This document shows, one piece after another, positions 55,172-63,099 of a stretch of DNA of 64,000 nucleotides. The stretch comes from Betaproteobacteria bacterium. Its GTDB lineage: Bacteria > Pseudomonadota > Gammaproteobacteria > Burkholderiales > JAEUOS01. The position numbers were made by a program, and so were the translations under genes. The notes beneath the pieces are model-generated. The model was not told the origin of the DNA. It saw only the letters and a program-made list of their open reading frames with translations, and ran no database searches. Location: assembly GCA_028292405.1 (NCBI GenBank), contig JAQGMJ010000011.1, forward strand, positions 1 to 64,000. Direction: 5' to 3'. Positions within the stretch are counted from its first letter, which is position 1, and every line of letters begins with the position of its first letter.

Positions 55172-55209
55172 CAAAAACACAAAGGACCCGAAGCTGGCTT
55201 CAGGTCCTT
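55172..55209 (-). terminator. Terminator of the liv-amidohydrolase operon
   Basis: 13-base arms at 55182-55194 and 55197-55209 pair with a single wobble; on the minus strand TTTGTGTTTTTGG follows. It lies 60 bases past the amidohydrolase stop. Confidence 0.85.
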
Positions 55210-55268
55210 AGGCCCGCACCACGAATGCGGGAAATTTTAACACCCTCCCTCGCGGGAGGCTTGCGTGC

Positions 55269-56426
55269 TTACTTGATCTTCAGCAGCTTGGCCGCGGTGC
55301 CGCCGGCGATCAGTTCCTGGTCCGCCTTCGACAGCTTGGGGATCGCCTTGATCGAGCCGACCGGATCGAAGTCACCCATGTCGTACGGATAGTCGGTACC
55401 CAGCACCACGTGGTCGGCGCCGTACCAGTCGACCAGGAAGCGCAGCATCTGCGGGTCGAAGGAAATGGTGTCGAAGTACATCTTCTTCAGGTAAGTCGAA
55501 GGCGCCTTCTTGATGTTGACGCGCGCATCCTTGCGTGCCTTGTGGGCATGGTCCATGCGCGCCGGGTAGTGGGCAACATAGCCGCCGGCGTGCGGCAGCA
55601 CCACTTTCAGCTTGGAATAGCGCTCCATCACGCCGTCGAAAATCATGTCCATCACCGCGATGGAAGTATCGAGCGGATTGCCGATGACGTTATTGAAATA
55701 GTGATCCTTCAACCGGTCGGCGTGGGTGAAGCCGGTGGGGTGGAGAAACAGCACCACGTCAAGCTCCTGCACCTTGCGGAAGAACTTGTCCAGGCCCAGA
55801 CTCTTGTCGGTCAGGTTCAATCCGTTGACGTTGGTGTTGATCTCCACGCCGCGAAAGCCCAGCTTTTTCACCGTGCGCTCGAGTTCGATGCAAGCCATGT
55901 CGACGTTTTGCAGCGGCACCGAGCCCATGGCGACGAAACGGTCCGGCCATTTGGCGACGATCTCGGCCAGGCGGTCGTTCAGCTTGCGCGCCAGGTCAGC
56001 GGCGAGCGTGGGTTCTGCCCAATAGTAGTACTGGAACGGCGCGGGCGAGATGGCCTGGATGTCCACGCCCATCTTGTCCATGTCCTTCAGGCGCGTCTCG
56101 ATCGAGGAAAGCATCTTGGCGCGATCGGCCATCTGCTTCTTGTTGACCTCGTTGGTCAGCGGGTTGGCGAAGATGGTGTGGTTGTCGTACTGCACAGGGT
56201 TCAGCGGCGCGACTTCGGCGGCGACATCCGTGTTCAGGTAGTGGCAATGCAGGTCGACGCGCGGCGCCTTGCCGCCCTTTTTCACGCCCTTGGCGGTGGC
56301 GGCCAGCTTGGTCTTGACCACGGCCTTTTTAGCGGCGGCCTTCTTGCCCGCGGCCGAGGCCGGGTGTTCGCTGTCGCCGTGGCGGTGGTTGGGATTGGTG
56401 CAGCCTTGCCCGCAGGTGTACATCAT
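55269..56426 (-). CDS. Amidohydrolase 2 (ACMSD-like) with unusual N-terminal extension
   Basis: 385 aa; AAGAGGAA eight bases before the ATG at 56426. The catalytic barrel begins at about residue 56 with metal motif VDLHCHYL, then FLHPTGFTHADR, LPHAGGYVAHYPARMD and the metal Asp in VVLGTDYPYDMG, the pattern of ACMSD/resorcylate-type decarboxylases and hydrolases. The first 55 residues are odd: CGQGCTNPNHRHGDSEH (Cys and His cluster) followed by KKAAAKKAVVKTKLAATAKG, a Lys/Ala-rich histone-H1-like stretch. Last gene of the liv operon, 34 bases after livF. It probably processes the imported aromatic or cyclic compound; substrate unknown. Confidence 0.88.
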   Translation of the reverse strand: MMYTCGQGCTNPNHRHGDSEHPASAAGKKAAAKKAVVKTKLAATAKGVKKGGKAPRVDLHCHYLNTDVAAEVAPLNPVQYDNHTIFANPLTNEVNKKQMADRAKMLSSIETRLKDMDKMGVDIQAISPAPFQYYYWAEPTLAADLARKLNDRLAEIVAKWPDRFVAMGSVPLQNVDMACIELERTVKKLGFRGVEINTNVNGLNLTDKSLGLDKFFRKVQELDVVLFLHPTGFTHADRLKDHYFNNVIGNPLDTSIAVMDMIFDGVMERYSKLKVVLPHAGGYVAHYPARMDHAHKARKDARVNIKKAPSTYLKKMYFDTISFDPQMLRFLVDWYGADHVVLGTDYPYDMGDFDPVGSIKAIPKLSKADQELIAGGTAAKLLKIK

Positions 56427-56460
56427 GACGGTGTTCCTCTTGTTATGTGGATGACAGAAA

Positions 56461-57201
56461 TCAGAAAATTCCCAGGTCCTGGGTAATCAGCGACTCGTCG
56501 GCGCGCACGCGATCGGCGTCGCCGGAAAATACCACCTGGCCGATGTTGAGCACCACCACATGGTCCGCCAGCCCGAGGGCCAGCTTCATGTTCTGCTCGA
56601 CCAGGATGATCGACTGCCCCTCGGCTTTCAGGCGCGCGATGGTGCGGCCGACCTCGGCGACGATCTGCGGCGCCAGGCCTTCGGAAGGCTCGTCCATCAG
56701 CAGCACGCGCGGGTTGCCCATCAGTGCGCGGCCGATCGCCAGCATCTGCTGCTCGCCGCCGGACATCAGGCCGGCCTGCTGCTTGTGGCGCTCCGCCAGG
56801 CGCGGAAACAGCTCGAACACGCGCTCCAGGTTCCAGGTTTTTTCCGTCGCCACGCGCGCCTTTTGCTGCGCCACGATCAAATTCTCGCGCACTGTCAGGC
56901 TGGGGAAGATGCGCCGCCCCTGCGGCACCAGCCCCACACCCTTGCGCGCAATCGCCTCCGGGCTCAACCGGGTGATCTTCTCGCCAAACAGCTGAATCTC
57001 GCCGTCGCGCGGCGGCAAAAAGCCGATGACGGTGTTCATCGACGTCGTCTTGCCGGCGCCATTACGCCCCAGAAGGGCCAGCACCTGCCCCTCCTGCAGG
57101 GCGAAGCTCACGCCATGCAGCACATGGCTGTCGCCATACAGGGCGTTGACGCCGTCGAGCGACAGGGCCGTGTTGCCTTGCTTCGCCATTTCACTCGCCA
57201 A
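56461..57201 (-). CDS. livF: Branched-chain-type ABC transporter ATP-binding protein LivF
   Basis: 246 aa. The start is a TTG at 57201: AAGGAGG lies six bases upstream of it, whereas the ATG at 57189 is 18 bases away. Walker A GRNGAGKT, signature MSGGEQQMLAIGRAL, Walker B VLLMDEPSEGLAPQ and LVEQNMKLAL match LivF. The gene overlaps livG by 11 bases. It energises the LivHM permease. Confidence 0.95.
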   Translation of the reverse strand: MASEMAKQGNTALSLDGVNALYGDSHVLHGVSFALQEGQVLALLGRNGAGKTTSMNTVIGFLPPRDGEIQLFGEKITRLSPEAIARKGVGLVPQGRRIFPSLTVRENLIVAQQKARVATEKTWNLERVFELFPRLAERHKQQAGLMSGGEQQMLAIGRALMGNPRVLLMDEPSEGLAPQIVAEVGRTIARLKAEGQSIILVEQNMKLALGLADHVVVLNIGQVVFSGDADRVRADESLITQDLGIF

Positions 57202-57955
57202 GATAGACCTCCTTGGTACGGGGGTCGGAAACCACTTCGGCGCGCGGGCCTTCGACGATTACCTTGCCGTAATGCAGCACGGTAATCTGGTCGGCCAGTT
57301 CCAGCGCCACGTCCATGTCGTGTTCGATCATTAAGACCGTGGTGTCGCGCGGGACCGCCGCCACCAGTTTGCTCACCGTCATCCGTTCCTCGCGCGACAG
57401 GCCGGCCAGCGGCTCGTCGAGCAGCAGCAGCCTGGGCTTTTGCGCCAGCGCCATGGCAATCTCGACACGGCGCTTCTCGCCATAGGAGATTTCGCTGATC
57501 GGCCGCTTCGCCAGATGCTCCAGGCCGACGGTGGCCAGCACGCGCCGGGCTTCCTCATAAAGATGCGCGCTACCGGAGAGCGGCACGAAGCTGTTCCAGC
57601 GCGTCTTCAGCAGGCCGAGCAAGGACAGAACCAGGTTGTGTTCGAGTGTGTCCTTGCCGAACAGCGTGATGATCTGGTAGGTGCGCGCCACCCCGCGCTG
57701 GGTGCGCTTGTGGGTCTTGAAGCGCGACACCTCTTCGCCATACAGCTTGATCGAGCCGGAATCGCAGAAGAGGTCGCCGGCGATCTGGTTGAACAGCGTG
57801 GTCTTGCCGGCGCCGTTGGGCCCGATGATCAGGCGGCGCTCGCCCGGCATCACCGTCAGAGAAACGTCGTTGGTCGCCGGCAGGCCGCCGAATGATTTTT
57901 TCAGGTTGCGCACTTCGAGAGCGGCGACCTGCCCCTGCTGCATCGTCGCGCTCAT
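57191..57955 (-). CDS. livG: Branched-chain-type ABC transporter ATP-binding protein LivG
   Basis: 254 aa from the ATG at 57955 with GGGAGAAGG upstream; overlaps the livM stop by four bases (ATGA). Walker A GPNGAGKT, signature SYGEKRRVEIAMAL, Walker B LLLLDEPLAGLSREE, switch IEHDMDVAL. The FKTHKRTQRGVARTYQI segment is typical of LivG. It pairs with LivF. Confidence 0.95.
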   Translation of the reverse strand: MSATMQQGQVAALEVRNLKKSFGGLPATNDVSLTVMPGERRLIIGPNGAGKTTLFNQIAGDLFCDSGSIKLYGEEVSRFKTHKRTQRGVARTYQIITLFGKDTLEHNLVLSLLGLLKTRWNSFVPLSGSAHLYEEARRVLATVGLEHLAKRPISEISYGEKRRVEIAMALAQKPRLLLLDEPLAGLSREERMTVSKLVAAVPRDTTVLMIEHDMDVALELADQITVLHYGKVIVEGPRAEVVSDPRTKEVYLGE

Positions 57956-58947
57956 GCCTTCTCCCTCCCGCCGGTGTTGCTGTCGCGCACTGCTTTGCGC
58001 GCCCGCAGCTTGTTCCACAAGCGGTGCATGCCCGGTACCAGGCCCTCGGGCATGAAGATGACGATGAACACGAAGACGAAACCCAGCAGCATGTTCCAGC
58101 GCTCGACGTAGCCCGACACATAGTTCTTCAGCAACACCACGATGGCCGCGCCCACCACCGGCCCGGCCAGCGTACCCGAGCCGCCGGCAATCACTCCCAG
58201 CAGCCCCTCGGCGGAACTGGTCAGCGCCATCGACGTCGGGTGAATGTATTTGTTGTAGTAGACGAACATCACGCCCGCCACCGCGCCCCAGAAACCTGAG
58301 TAGACGAAGGTGAGCCAGCGGATCATCCAGACGTTGTGCCCCAGCGCGCTCATGCGCCGCGGCTGGTCGCGCGTGCCTTTGAGCGCCGCGCCGAAAGGCG
58401 AATGGACGAAGCGGCTGATCATCGCCAGCGCCACCACGGTGACAATCAAGGCGAAAAAGTAGAACGCGGTGGTGTTTTCCAGGTCGATGCCGAAGGGCGC
58501 CGGGCGCGTCAAGCCGCGCAGGCCGTTGTCGCCGTCTGTCACGCCCACCCAGCGGTAGGCCAGGCCCCACAGCACCTGCGACAGCGCCAGGGTCAGCATC
58601 ATGAAACCCAGGCCGGTGGCGCGCAGCGCAATCCAGCCGAAGGCGCAGGCCATCAGGGTGGTGCCGATGATGGCGATCGGCGCGATCACCAGGTGGCTCC
58701 AGCCCATTTTCAGAAACAGCCAGGCCGACATGTACGCGGCCACGCCGAGGTAGGAGGCATGGCCCAGCGAAGTCAGCCCGCCGTAGCCCACCAGCATGTT
58801 GAGGCTGGCGGCGAAAATCACCGCGATGAAAATCTGGCTCAGCAGGTTGATGTAAAAATCGCCCATCAGGAAGGGCACGGCAACCAGCGCCGCCGCCAGC
58901 ACGGCCCACCAGGCCAGCTTGGTCTTGTCCAGTACGCCAGCCGTCAT
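57952..58947 (-). CDS. livM: Branched-chain-type ABC transporter permease LivM
   Basis: 331 aa with about nine membrane helices. LivM core: NMLVGYGGLTSLGHASYLGVAAY, ATGLGFMMLTLALSQVLWGL, GTRDQPRRMSALGHNV and GGSGTLAGPVVGAAIVVLLKN. It overlaps livH upstream and livG downstream by four bases each, so the three are translationally coupled. Permease partner of LivH. Confidence 0.94.
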   Translation of the reverse strand: MTAGVLDKTKLAWWAVLAAALVAVPFLMGDFYINLLSQIFIAVIFAASLNMLVGYGGLTSLGHASYLGVAAYMSAWLFLKMGWSHLVIAPIAIIGTTLMACAFGWIALRATGLGFMMLTLALSQVLWGLAYRWVGVTDGDNGLRGLTRPAPFGIDLENTTAFYFFALIVTVVALAMISRFVHSPFGAALKGTRDQPRRMSALGHNVWMIRWLTFVYSGFWGAVAGVMFVYYNKYIHPTSMALTSSAEGLLGVIAGGSGTLAGPVVGAAIVVLLKNYVSGYVERWNMLLGFVFVFIVIFMPEGLVPGMHRLWNKLRARKAVRDSNTGGREKA

Positions 58948-59807
58948 GCACTCACCTTGCCGAACAGGCCGCGCGGGCGGAAAGCGATGACGATGATCAT
59001 CGGCAGGAACAGGATGACGTAGGCCAGGTCAGGAAGCAGCGCGATGCCAAAGGTATAGACGAAGCCGATGATGAAACTGCCGACGAAGGCGCCGACCAGG
59101 CTGCCGACACCGCCGAGAATCACCACGATCAGCGCCAGCGGCAGCATATCCGCGTCCAGCCCCGGATAGGCCGAGAGTATCGGCCCGCCGATGATGCCGC
59201 CCATGCCGGCCAGCGCCGCGCCCAGGCAGAACACGGTGGTGAACAGGCGCGAGACCGGGATGCCGACGCCGCGCGCCATCTGCATGTCGTCGACGCCGGC
59301 GCGGATCATCGCGCCCAGGCGGGTGCGCTCGATCAGGAAGTAGAGACCGATGGCCGTGCCGATGGCGATCAGTACCACCGCCAGGCGATAGGCCGGGAAC
59401 ATGAAATTCATCACCCGCAGCGGAGTGCGCAGGCTCTCCGGCGTCGGGATCGGGATCGGGTCGCCGCCCCAGACGATCAGACAGAGATCGGCGATGATCA
59501 GCGATACGCCGAGCGTCACCAGCACCTGGCCCTGCGAATTGCCGGCCAGCGGCCGTAGTACGAAACGCTCGAAAATGCCGCCGATGACGGCGATGACAGC
59601 GCCGCCCAATAACGTGGCCAGCCAGAGGTTCGGCACCCAGTTCTTCATGATGGTGATGCCGATGTAGGCCCCCAGCATGAAGAATGCGCCGTGCGTCAGG
59701 TTGGCGATGCGCATCAGGCCGAAGATCAGCGAGAAGCCGGAGGAAAGCAGGAACAGCAGGCCGCCGAGGGACAGGCTGTTGAGGGTTTGAATGACCCAGA
59801 ATTGCAT
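58944..59807 (-). CDS. livH: Branched-chain-type ABC transporter permease LivH
   Basis: 287 aa from the ATG at 59807 (MQFWVIQTLNSLSLGGLLFL). The longer open frame upstream has no ribosome site and no family match. LivH pattern: SGFSLIFGLMRIANLTHGAFFMLGAY, FERFVLRPL, VLVTLGVSLII, MARGVGIPVSRLFTTVFCLG and ILGGVGSLVGAFVG. First permease of the operon, 171 bases after the CocE hydrolase gene. Confidence 0.94.
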   Translation of the reverse strand: MQFWVIQTLNSLSLGGLLFLLSSGFSLIFGLMRIANLTHGAFFMLGAYIGITIMKNWVPNLWLATLLGGAVIAVIGGIFERFVLRPLAGNSQGQVLVTLGVSLIIADLCLIVWGGDPIPIPTPESLRTPLRVMNFMFPAYRLAVVLIAIGTAIGLYFLIERTRLGAMIRAGVDDMQMARGVGIPVSRLFTTVFCLGAALAGMGGIIGGPILSAYPGLDADMLPLALIVVILGGVGSLVGAFVGSFIIGFVYTFGIALLPDLAYVILFLPMIIVIAFRPRGLFGKVSA

Positions 59808-59978
59808 GGTGTGTGCGCCTACGCTACAGGGTACGGCAAATAACCAGTGATACGCGCATGCCCGCGCCGGCAAAATGCCCGGTAATCCAATCCATCTTTG
59901 TCTCCGATCTGGTTTTACTGGTCTGGCGGGCCGGCGGATTGCGCCGGCCACACCAGTGTGTTTCATCCCGCAGCCGCA

Positions 59979-61727
59979 CTACTTTCCCTTCTTCGGGGGA
60001 ATTACCGGCAGCAGCAGGTGCGACGGGTATTTCGGCCCGCAATGCAGGGTAACATTGCCGTCGAAAACCTTCGCCGGGCGGTCGGCCGGGTCGTCGTGCA
60101 GGAACGGACCGCAGCCGCTCAAGGGGTACTTCATGTTCGACAGATGCCCCGGCTCGCCGGCGTAGACGTAGTCCTTGCCGCGCACGGTGACGCCGATGCG
60201 GTGGCCCGCCGGAACCACGATGCAGGTGGGGATGATCTCGATATCCAGCTCCACCACCTTGTTCGGCACCAGCGGCTGCTTCTCGTCGTGGGTGAGGTAT
60301 GGGCGGTAGGGCTTGGAGAGCTTCTTGTCGAGCTTGCGGTGCGAGGCGCGCTGCCAGCCCTGCGCGACCGGCGTGTGCGGGTCAAGCGTGCCCTGGAAGG
60401 TGACTTCCTTCATGTCGGGCGTGAACACGCGCACGACGATGAACAGGTCGGCGTCCTTGGTTGAGGAAGAGACGAACAGCTTCATCGCCAGCGGGCCGGT
60501 GATCTCGACTTCCTTTTCCTGCGCCGGCAGGAGGAAGGTCACGCCGTCGGAAAAGCCGCGATAGCTGACCTTGCCGGCCTTGGCCGGCACCTTGCTGCCC
60601 AGCGTGAGATTGGCCGGATCGAGGAACAGTTTGGTCCACTTGGTGCGCTTGATCGGCCACTCGTTCTCGTAGCGCGGCACGAACTTGTCGACGTGGCGCA
60701 CCTGCAGGATCACCGGCGGGGTCTTGTCCCAGCCGTTTTTCTTGCCCTTGAGGAAGTGGTCGAAGAACTTGAGCTGCATCTTGCGACCGTAGTCGGTATA
60801 GAAATGCGTCCAGTGCTCCAGGCCGTGGCACTCCAGCCACTTCTGCTTCGATGCGGACTGGGTGAAACCTTCGTAGTTGCCGCGCGGGTGCAGGCCTTGC
60901 CCGCCCCAGTTGGCCGCCGAGAGGATCGGCACGTCGACCTTGGACCAGTCCGGCAGGCGCGGCTTCCAGTAGTCGTCGAACATCTCATGCTTGAGCACCA
61001 TCGCCGGGTGGTCTTCGCGATTCTTCGCCAGTGCCTCCTGGGTCAGCGTCTCCGGGCCGCACACCAGTTCGCCGGTGACCGCGCTCTTCGGGCCACGGGT
61101 GCCCAGGCCGTGCTGCACCGTGGTGACCTGCATCGGGAACCAGTTGCGCACGAAACACGACATGACGCCGCCGTGGTGGCTGACTTCGCGATAGAAATCG
61201 GCAGCGCCTTCCCACGGGCAGATCGCGGCGAGATGGGGCGGGCGCAGCGCAGCCACGGCCCACTGGTTCATCGCCAGGTAGGAAATGCCGTTCAAGCCAA
61301 CCTTGCCATTGCTCCACGGCTGCACCCCGGCCCACTCGATGCACTGGTACAAATCCTTGGTCTCGCGCGGGCTCCAGATTTCCATGTAGCCGGGCGAGCG
61401 CCCTGCCCCGCGCGAATCGACGCGGATGCAGATGTAATCTTCAGGAACCCACTTCTCGGGGTCAACCACTTCCCAGTTCTGGTATTTGTTGGTCGAGCCC
61501 TCGGCGACCTCGGGATGGTCGCGCACCATGTTGTCCCAGGCGGTCTTGTAGCCTTGCTGGAATGCCAGACCCTTGCCGTAGGGACCATAGGCCAGCATCA
61601 CGGGAAATTTGCCGGCGCGCGTCGGCCGAAACACGTCCGCGCGCAGCACAACACCATCTTCCATTTCGATCGGCACGTCCCAATCAATCTGCATGCCGTC
61701 CCGAACTTCGCTCTTTTGAATATCCAT
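59979..61727 (-). CDS. CocE/NonD family hydrolase (X-Pro dipeptidyl-peptidase-like)
   Basis: 582 aa from the ATG at 61727; GGAGGAG four bases upstream. Alpha/beta hydrolase with the CocE nucleophile region KVGLNGISYLAMNQWA (Ser near residue 160), RVDSRGAGRSPGYMEIW, Asp near LSAANWGGQG or LDPANLT and a His in HGLEHWTHFYTD. The C-terminal jelly-roll domain (about 400-575) ends VPAGHRIGVTVRGKDY. These enzymes cleave esters or amides, such as cocaine esterase and amino-acid amidases. No signal peptide. It opens the operon with livHMGF and the amidohydrolase, suggesting cleavage of an imported ester or amide. Confidence 0.9.
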   Translation of the reverse strand: MDIQKSEVRDGMQIDWDVPIEMEDGVVLRADVFRPTRAGKFPVMLAYGPYGKGLAFQQGYKTAWDNMVRDHPEVAEGSTNKYQNWEVVDPEKWVPEDYICIRVDSRGAGRSPGYMEIWSPRETKDLYQCIEWAGVQPWSNGKVGLNGISYLAMNQWAVAALRPPHLAAICPWEGAADFYREVSHHGGVMSCFVRNWFPMQVTTVQHGLGTRGPKSAVTGELVCGPETLTQEALAKNREDHPAMVLKHEMFDDYWKPRLPDWSKVDVPILSAANWGGQGLHPRGNYEGFTQSASKQKWLECHGLEHWTHFYTDYGRKMQLKFFDHFLKGKKNGWDKTPPVILQVRHVDKFVPRYENEWPIKRTKWTKLFLDPANLTLGSKVPAKAGKVSYRGFSDGVTFLLPAQEKEVEITGPLAMKLFVSSSTKDADLFIVVRVFTPDMKEVTFQGTLDPHTPVAQGWQRASHRKLDKKLSKPYRPYLTHDEKQPLVPNKVVELDIEIIPTCIVVPAGHRIGVTVRGKDYVYAGEPGHLSNMKYPLSGCGPFLHDDPADRPAKVFDGNVTLHCGPKYPSHLLLPVIPPKKGK

Positions 61728-61795
61728 GTCTCCTCCGGGGGTGAAGCTGGAGCATTGGAGCCGAAATCGCGCGGCACTGTCAATGTTCATATTAA

Positions 61796-61811
61796 CTTAT
61801 CAGTCGATAAG
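61796..61811. promoter_or_regulatory. Perfect inverted repeat between divergent genes, possible operator
   Basis: CTTATC (61796-61801), AGTC, GATAAG (61806-61811), in an AT-rich pocket of the 185-base gap between the CocE gene and the dehydrogenase gene. No regulator gene is adjacent, so the factor would be encoded elsewhere. Confidence 0.4.
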
Positions 61812-61912
61812 CAACTTCGATATGCCAGGCGTCTTTTTTGCCGGTCATACGCGTGCTAGCATGCCGCGCATCCTGCAGGTAATCGCAGCTACAAAAAGCA
61901 AAGGAGACACGC

Positions 61913-62800
61913 ATGAAAATCGGCTTGCCCGGTACCGGTCGCATGGGCGCGGCAATCGTTCGCCGCCTGATCGACAGCGGACATCAACTGACGGTGTGGA
62001 ACCGCACCGCCGACAAACTGAAACCTTTGCTCGACGCCGGCGCCACCGCGGCGGCCAGCCCGAAGGAACTCGCTGAAAAAAGCGAGGTCATCATCACCAT
62101 CCTCTCCAACGCCGAGGCGATCGACAGCCTGTACGAGGGGCCGAACGGCTTTCTTGCCGGCAACATCAAGGGCAAGCTGTTCGTCGAGATGAGCACGGTG
62201 CGCCCGGAGGTTGAAATCGCGCTGGACAAGAAGGTGCGCGCCGCCGGCGCCGCGCTGATCGAGTGCCCGGTCGGCGGCACCGTCGGTCCGGCGCGCGAGG
62301 GAAAGCTGCTGGGCTTCGTCGGCGGCGAGGATGCCGACGTGGCGCGCGCCCGCCCGGTGCTTGAACAGATGTGCCGCCGCGTCGAACACGTCGGCAAGAT
62401 CGGCGCCGGCGCCAGCATGAAGCTGGCGATCAACCTGCCGCTGCTGGTCTACTGGCAGTCCCTCTCCGAGGCCCTGTCGCTGATCCAGCCCCTGGGCCTG
62501 GATCCGGCGCGGGTGATGGACATCCTGGCGGACACTTCCGGCGGCCCCAACATGCTGAAAAACCGCGCCCCGGCGATTGCCAAGGTGCTCAAGGGCGAAG
62601 ACATCGGGCCACCGACCATGGATGTCAACCTGATGTGCAAGGACATGCGCGCGATGATCGCCGAGGCGAAGTCCCTGGGCCGCGATCTGCCTGTCACCGA
62701 ACGTGCATTGAACATGTTCGACAAGGCGGCCGCCAACGGTATGGGCGAAGTCGATGCGATCAAGATGCCGGCCTACTGGCTGGCACAGCCCAAGCAATAA
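61913..62800 (+). CDS. NAD(P)-dependent beta-hydroxyacid dehydrogenase
   Basis: 295 aa; AAAGGAGA before the ATG. Rossmann motif GLPGTGRMGAAIVRRLIDSG at residue 3, substrate-binding ECPVGGTVGPAREGKLL and the catalytic Lys in GAGASMKLAINL place it with 3-hydroxyisobutyrate, tartronate semialdehyde and related reductases. The substrate within that group cannot be set from sequence. Divergent from the CocE-liv operon; a bidirectional terminator follows. Confidence 0.92.
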   Translation: MKIGLPGTGRMGAAIVRRLIDSGHQLTVWNRTADKLKPLLDAGATAAASPKELAEKSEVIITILSNAEAIDSLYEGPNGFLAGNIKGKLFVEMSTVRPEVEIALDKKVRAAGAALIECPVGGTVGPAREGKLLGFVGGEDADVARARPVLEQMCRRVEHVGKIGAGASMKLAINLPLLVYWQSLSEALSLIQPLGLDPARVMDILADTSGGPNMLKNRAPAIAKVLKGEDIGPPTMDVNLMCKDMRAMIAEAKSLGRDLPVTERALNMFDKAAANGMGEVDAIKMPAYWLAQPKQ

Positions 62801-62818
62801 CAGCCGGAGCGTGGAAAA

Positions 62819-62847
62819 CAAAAAAGCCAGCGTAAGCTGGCTTTTTT
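62819..62847 (+). terminator. Bidirectional rho-independent terminator
   Basis: AAAAAGCCAGC (62821-62831) pairs with GCTGGCTTTTT (62836-62846) around GTAA, with A and T runs on the flanks. It ends both the dehydrogenase transcript and the minus-strand tRNA transcript. Confidence 0.93.
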
Positions 62848-62850
62848 AAC

Positions 62851-62926
62851 TGGCGTCCCCTGCGGGATTCGAACCCGCGTACTTACCGTGAAAGGGTAAT
62901 GTCCTAGGCCTCTAGACGAAGGGGAC
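62851..62926 (-). tRNA. tRNA-Glu (anticodon UUC)
   Basis: 76 nt with encoded CCA. Acceptor arm GTCCCCT pairs with AGGGGAC; the T arm carries GGTTCGAATCC. The anticodon loop CTTTCAC in the stem TTACC/GGTAA reads UUC. It lies downstream of gltX, the synthetase that charges it, with tRNA-Ala between. Confidence 0.96.
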
Positions 62927-62965
62927 TTGCTACCTTTGAACTTCTTACTGCCAGGAGTGTTCGGG

Positions 62966-63041
<76 letters not shown>

Positions 63042-63099
63042 AACCGAAGCTAAAATTATAGCGTGATTTTGTCTCTTTTGCAAATCCTGGCGACGCAAT

